Position numbers and translations under genes: made by a program
The notes under the pieces: model-generated
Told to the model about the DNA's origin: nothing
What the model saw: the letters and a program-made list of their open reading frames with translations, nothing else
Databases searched by the model: none
In this document: piece after piece, positions 61,301 to 62,702 of the stretch
How positions within the stretch are numbered: position 1 is the first letter of the stretch
Layout of the letters: each line of letters starts with the position of its first letter
Assembly (NCBI RefSeq): GCF_005925345.1
Contig: NZ_SSHJ01000024.1
Location: 1-62,702, forward strand
Reading direction: 5' to 3'
From: Pedobacter ureilyticus
GTDB lineage: Bacteria; Bacteroidota; Bacteroidia; Sphingobacteriales; Sphingobacteriaceae
DNA length: 62,702 bases

Positions 61301-61412
61301 TCGTTTTGGTAATCTGTTGATTAATTGTTTGAGGAATTAGTAAGGGGATAATAAATAAGAGCGCTATTAATGAGGCAAGGCTAATGCCCAAAATTTTAAA
61401 AAACTTTTTCAA
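58323..61412 (-). CDS. AsmA-like envelope protein
   Basis: This 1029-residue protein has one N-terminal transmembrane segment (FFKILGISLASLIALLFIIPLLIP, about 4-27) and a long periplasmic beta-rich body. The opening (INQQITKTINQNIKGEVSFKGTGLSFFTHFPSLTLNLDEFLLKG) and the C-terminal part (FDFKLKAKEFDIAKAYKEIKLFREMATSASKVKGIVGLDYQLKGRLN, ending in GIPLSVTGTQEKPIIKLKRNK) match the AsmA family of Bacteroidota. AsmA-like proteins are related to chorein/VPS13-type bridges and are thought to move phospholipid between membranes. It is monocistronic here, with a good -7 box upstream and hairpin repeats downstream. Confidence 0.88.
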   Translation of the reverse strand: MKKFFKILGISLASLIALLFIIPLLIPQTINQQITKTINQNIKGEVSFKGTGLSFFTHFPSLTLNLDEFLLKGSEPFKNDTLIYAKQMALGINLFSLFGDQIKVDEFYLDNAKINILSDEQGHANYNVYESKDDGKKSTDTGSTAIKIEGIYIKNSDLIYNDKSIPMMIDARQVNYSGTGDLSKAIFDLKSKLSIKDADIYYAGIPYLLHKELNAKLITKINTNSLDLLFDENDIKINALPIRFVGRFSFLKDGYDMDFKTEAKETDLQNIFTALPAEIAEKLKKTKVKGYAEIDASLIGKYIAETHAMPSLAFNMKVRDGEIKNPNAPEPIKNLFLNLQTKIPSLNPDSLDLNMDSLYFNIGNDFLSSITKIKGLKEPQIYTKTRSNIDLEKWAKVMNMDSLNIKGRLVMSVNAEGKYSKKVVKSGLRQVDTVIATVPTFDAKIKLSDGYFKYASLPSPIDKINFDFVGNNVDGDYKNTKLEISNIDINAMSNYIKGYLKLQTINNITVDLGLKTAINFAEIKNFYPIKDLVLNGKLSLDINSKGSYDKTKKLFPVTNVLIKLDRGYIKTAHFSEALEKIDIDAAITNKNGNLKGTLLHIKPISFEMSGQPFLLKANVSNLENVSYDIASRGTLDIGKLYKLFAVPGYQVHGLIYTNVNFKGLQSDAMAGRYGRLQNKGLMSIKDLNILTDMFPNAFIIKNGKFSFSSTALKFDEFNASYGGSDFKLNGNLTNYVNFVFDEREKLSGSFVLHSNKIIADEFMAYAGDTTATKTNTAKGVILIPSNLSVSFTANADNVEYSGLNLKNAKGKMVINNGKLMLSETGFDLIGAKVAMDASYQATSPTAANFDFKLKAKEFDIAKAYKEIKLFREMATSASKVKGIVGLDYQLKGRLNDEMFPVLPSVKGGGTLTLKDVKLAGFKMMNAVSKETKRDSLTNPNLKDVVVKTSIKNNIMTIEPTKMKIAGFRPRFEGEVSLDGRLNLKGRLGLPPFGLIGIPLSVTGTQEKPIIKLKRNKDGKLEETEDAESK

Positions 61413-61439
61413 GATGGTATGATTTTAAACGGCGTTGAT

Positions 61440-61448
61440 GCAAAGATA
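61440..61448 (-). promoter_or_regulatory. -7 box for the AsmA-like gene
   Basis: On the minus strand TATCTTTGC matches TAnnTTTG, 27 bp before the ATG. The -33 region would overlap the left arm of the 13-bp inverted repeat at 61456-61468. Confidence 0.5.
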
Positions 61449-61455
61449 AGTCGTA

Positions 61456-61567
61456 AAATCGTTACCGAGTTATTTCTAGCTTTTTTTTAACAAAAAAGAT
61501 TAATTAAGCCCAATTCGGCTTATTAAGAGTAGTTTACGAGAGTGAAAAACTTTATCGGTAACGATTT
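61456..61567. repeat. Structured element: perfect 13-bp inverted repeat enclosing a small hairpin
   Basis: AAATCGTTACCGA (61456-61468) and TCGGTAACGATTT (61555-61567) are exact reverse complements 86 bp apart. Between them TAAGCC and GGCTTA form a 6-bp hairpin around CAATTC (near 61506-61523). The element lies in the gap 61413-61828 between AsmA and rteC. A MITE-like remnant, an operator pair or a structured RNA are all possible. Confidence 0.65.
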
Positions 61568-61640
61568 AGTAATGGTGCTCATTACGCTTACTTTCATTCG
61601 ATTACCTTGTAAATCAATACAGCAAATTTAATAAATAAAG

Positions 61641-61671
61641 GGTAAAGTACACCAAGACTTTACCTTTTTTT
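61641..61671 (+). terminator. Orphan rho-independent terminator upstream of rteC
   Basis: GGTAAAG (61641-61647) pairs perfectly with CTTTACC (61658-61664) around a 10-nt loop, followed by seven T. It points in the plus direction, but no plus-strand gene precedes it for more than 3 kb. It may end a short RNA starting near 61450-61600, or be the old edge of an inserted element. Confidence 0.7.
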
Positions 61672-61828
61672 GTTTATTCAAAATACGGCTTCTTGTAAAT
61701 ATATTTTTCCCAAGTTGGGTTCATCTGTGGAAATGGTCTGAAGAATATTTACAAAATTTGATTTTGGTATATCAACAATAGTTGCAACTCCGAAACAAAT
61801 AGTAATAACCCTTAAAAAAGACTATGCT

Positions 61829-62590
61829 ATGGAAATCGTGTTGAGTAAAATATTAGCGCAAATTCAGCAGAAGGAAGATAAACTAACTTCTGAATTGTTG
61901 CCGACAACACATGAAACCTATCAAATGACTTTGTTCCTAAAGGACATGTTGAGTTCCATAAAAGATCAAGTCCTCCAATTTGGATTTAAAAATGAGCAAC
62001 AGGAAATTGATTTTTTCAAGAACATCAAACCGCAGGTTTTAGGCAAACTCATTTATTACAACAAAGTATTTCGACTTGAAACCACCTGCCCTGTAAGCAC
62101 AGGCAAAATACATCAATGTTTTTACGAAAATCAGCTCAAAAATCTCAAAGCAGAATATAAAGAAAGCATCTGTAACGAGGATTTTTATAGGTATTATCGT
62201 GCAGGCAGAATAGACCGTGATCATAGTTACTTTAGGCTTAGGCAAATTAATTATCACGATGGACTTAAAAGTGGTGTATTTGAAATTGACCTTAGTTTCT
62301 CCACTTATTACGACAACAAAATTGCTTACATTATTGCCAACGAATTACTTTATACTTATTTGATTGTCAAAATCAATCCCGAAGAAAATTCCGATACCAT
62401 CTTTCTAAATGGCGATACCAACAAGGATATTTCCTGGACAAATTCCCAAAATGCACTTATCGAATTAATTTATGCTCTTTATGCTTCAAACTCCATCGCA
62501 TACGGAAAAATGGGCATCCGCAAATTAGCTTTGCTCTTTCAGGTATTATTCCGAACTCCTTTAAATGATGTGCACTGGAGATTTCGCTGA
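61829..62590 (+). pseudogene. rteC: RteC-domain protein, C-terminus replaced by an IS end
   Basis: The 253-residue frame matches the RteC family, which regulates excision of CTnDOT-type conjugative transposons. Recognisable parts are LGKLIYYNKVFRLETTCPVSTGKIHQCFYENQL, EFYRYYRAG-like DFYRYYRAGRIDRDHSYFRL, STYYDNKIAYIIANELL and KMGIRKLALLFQVLF. The family usually continues with a conserved RTFLEIRxRK-type end, but here the frame runs from LNDVH into WRFR and a stop exactly where repeated TGACCACC sequence begins. I read this as truncation by an insertion sequence. The domain may be largely intact, so partial function is possible. No other conjugative transposon gene is in the window. Confidence 0.7.
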
Positions 62591-62702
62591 AACTGACCAC
62601 CCCATTTCGGTTTAAACTGACCACCTATTCCGCTTGAAATTGACCACCTGATTTCGGAGGAAACTGACCAGTTCGAACGATGTCTAAATGCTATGGCGGC
62701 AA
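62570..62702 (+). mobile_element. Left end of an IS21-like element with multiple terminal repeats (runs off window)
   Basis: ACTGACCACC (62592), ACTGACCACC (62616), ATTGACCACC (62639) and ACTGACCAGT (62663) recur with 23-24 bp spacing, separated by ATTTCGG/ATTCCGC-type words. A weaker unit (ACTGGAGATTTCGC) precedes them. Several such repeats at an end are typical of IS21 elements, where IstA binds them. The boundary is probably near 62570-62577. An ATG at 62680 might open the transposase, but too little is visible to say. Confidence 0.6.

Overview
The window looks like chromosomal DNA from a Bacteroidota bacterium of the Sphingobacteriaceae (Pedobacter or a close relative). Supporting signs are AT-rich DNA, -7 promoter boxes of the TAnnTTTG type, a FecI/FecR/SusC/SusD set, type IX secretion (T9SS) genes including a type B cargo protein, PorP/SprF and a DUF5103 plug protein, a Bacteroidota-type RteC gene, and dispersed hairpin repeats in the intergenic gaps. 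The genus is an inference; no rRNA or tRNA gene was found to settle it.

Layout. 0-5 kb: a transposase tail at the left edge, then housekeeping genes (dnaJ, grpE, an FtsE-like ATPase with a small partner, an acyl-CoA reductase and a divergent ferredoxin), with two different 7-bp tandem arrays within 270 bp. 5-20.5 kb: an 836-residue STAND/NACHT-like NTPase divergent from a 3198-residue secreted repeat protein. That protein is followed by PorP/SprF and an OmpA/TPR/PD40 protein, forming a T9SS cargo and surface-anchoring cassette. 20.7-42.4 kb: an EamA exporter and then a polysaccharide utilisation locus. It has GH88, FecI sigma, FecR anti-sigma, SusC (with STN domain), SusD, a BNR_4 propeller, a PQQ-type sugar dehydrogenase fused to cytochrome c, an NRAMP-like transporter without its metal motifs, an atypical SDR, a DapA-like aldolase, a periplasmic propeller, GH20 and a Tat-exported Gfo/Idh protein. 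It closes at a strong double hairpin.

42.5-58 kb: an EVE protein, a cation/proton antiporter, an acyl-CoA thioesterase, a three-gene secreted set headed by a phosphodiester glycosidase, the T9SS plug, a second Gfo/Idh protein, an ABC-F ATPase, and a response regulator/histidine kinase pair divergent from an outer-membrane beta-barrel. Three TTAAC half-sites spaced exactly 11 bp lie between the kinase and the barrel. 58-62.7 kb: a large AsmA-like protein, a structured intergenic region, and an rteC gene whose end is replaced by what looks like an IS21-type terminus running off the window.

How it fits together. The PUL senses a glycan through SusC-STN to FecR to FecI and imports it through SusCD. 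GH88 plus a BNR_4 propeller suggests a uronate-containing glycan cleaved by a lyase or rhamnosidase, and GH20 suggests a terminal hexosamine. The oxidoreductase, SDR and aldolase genes with the unusual transporter look like a dedicated route for an odd oxidised or deoxy sugar. This unit, the STAND NTPase beside the giant surface protein, and the RR-kinase-barrel module with its visible operator are the best candidates for new biology.
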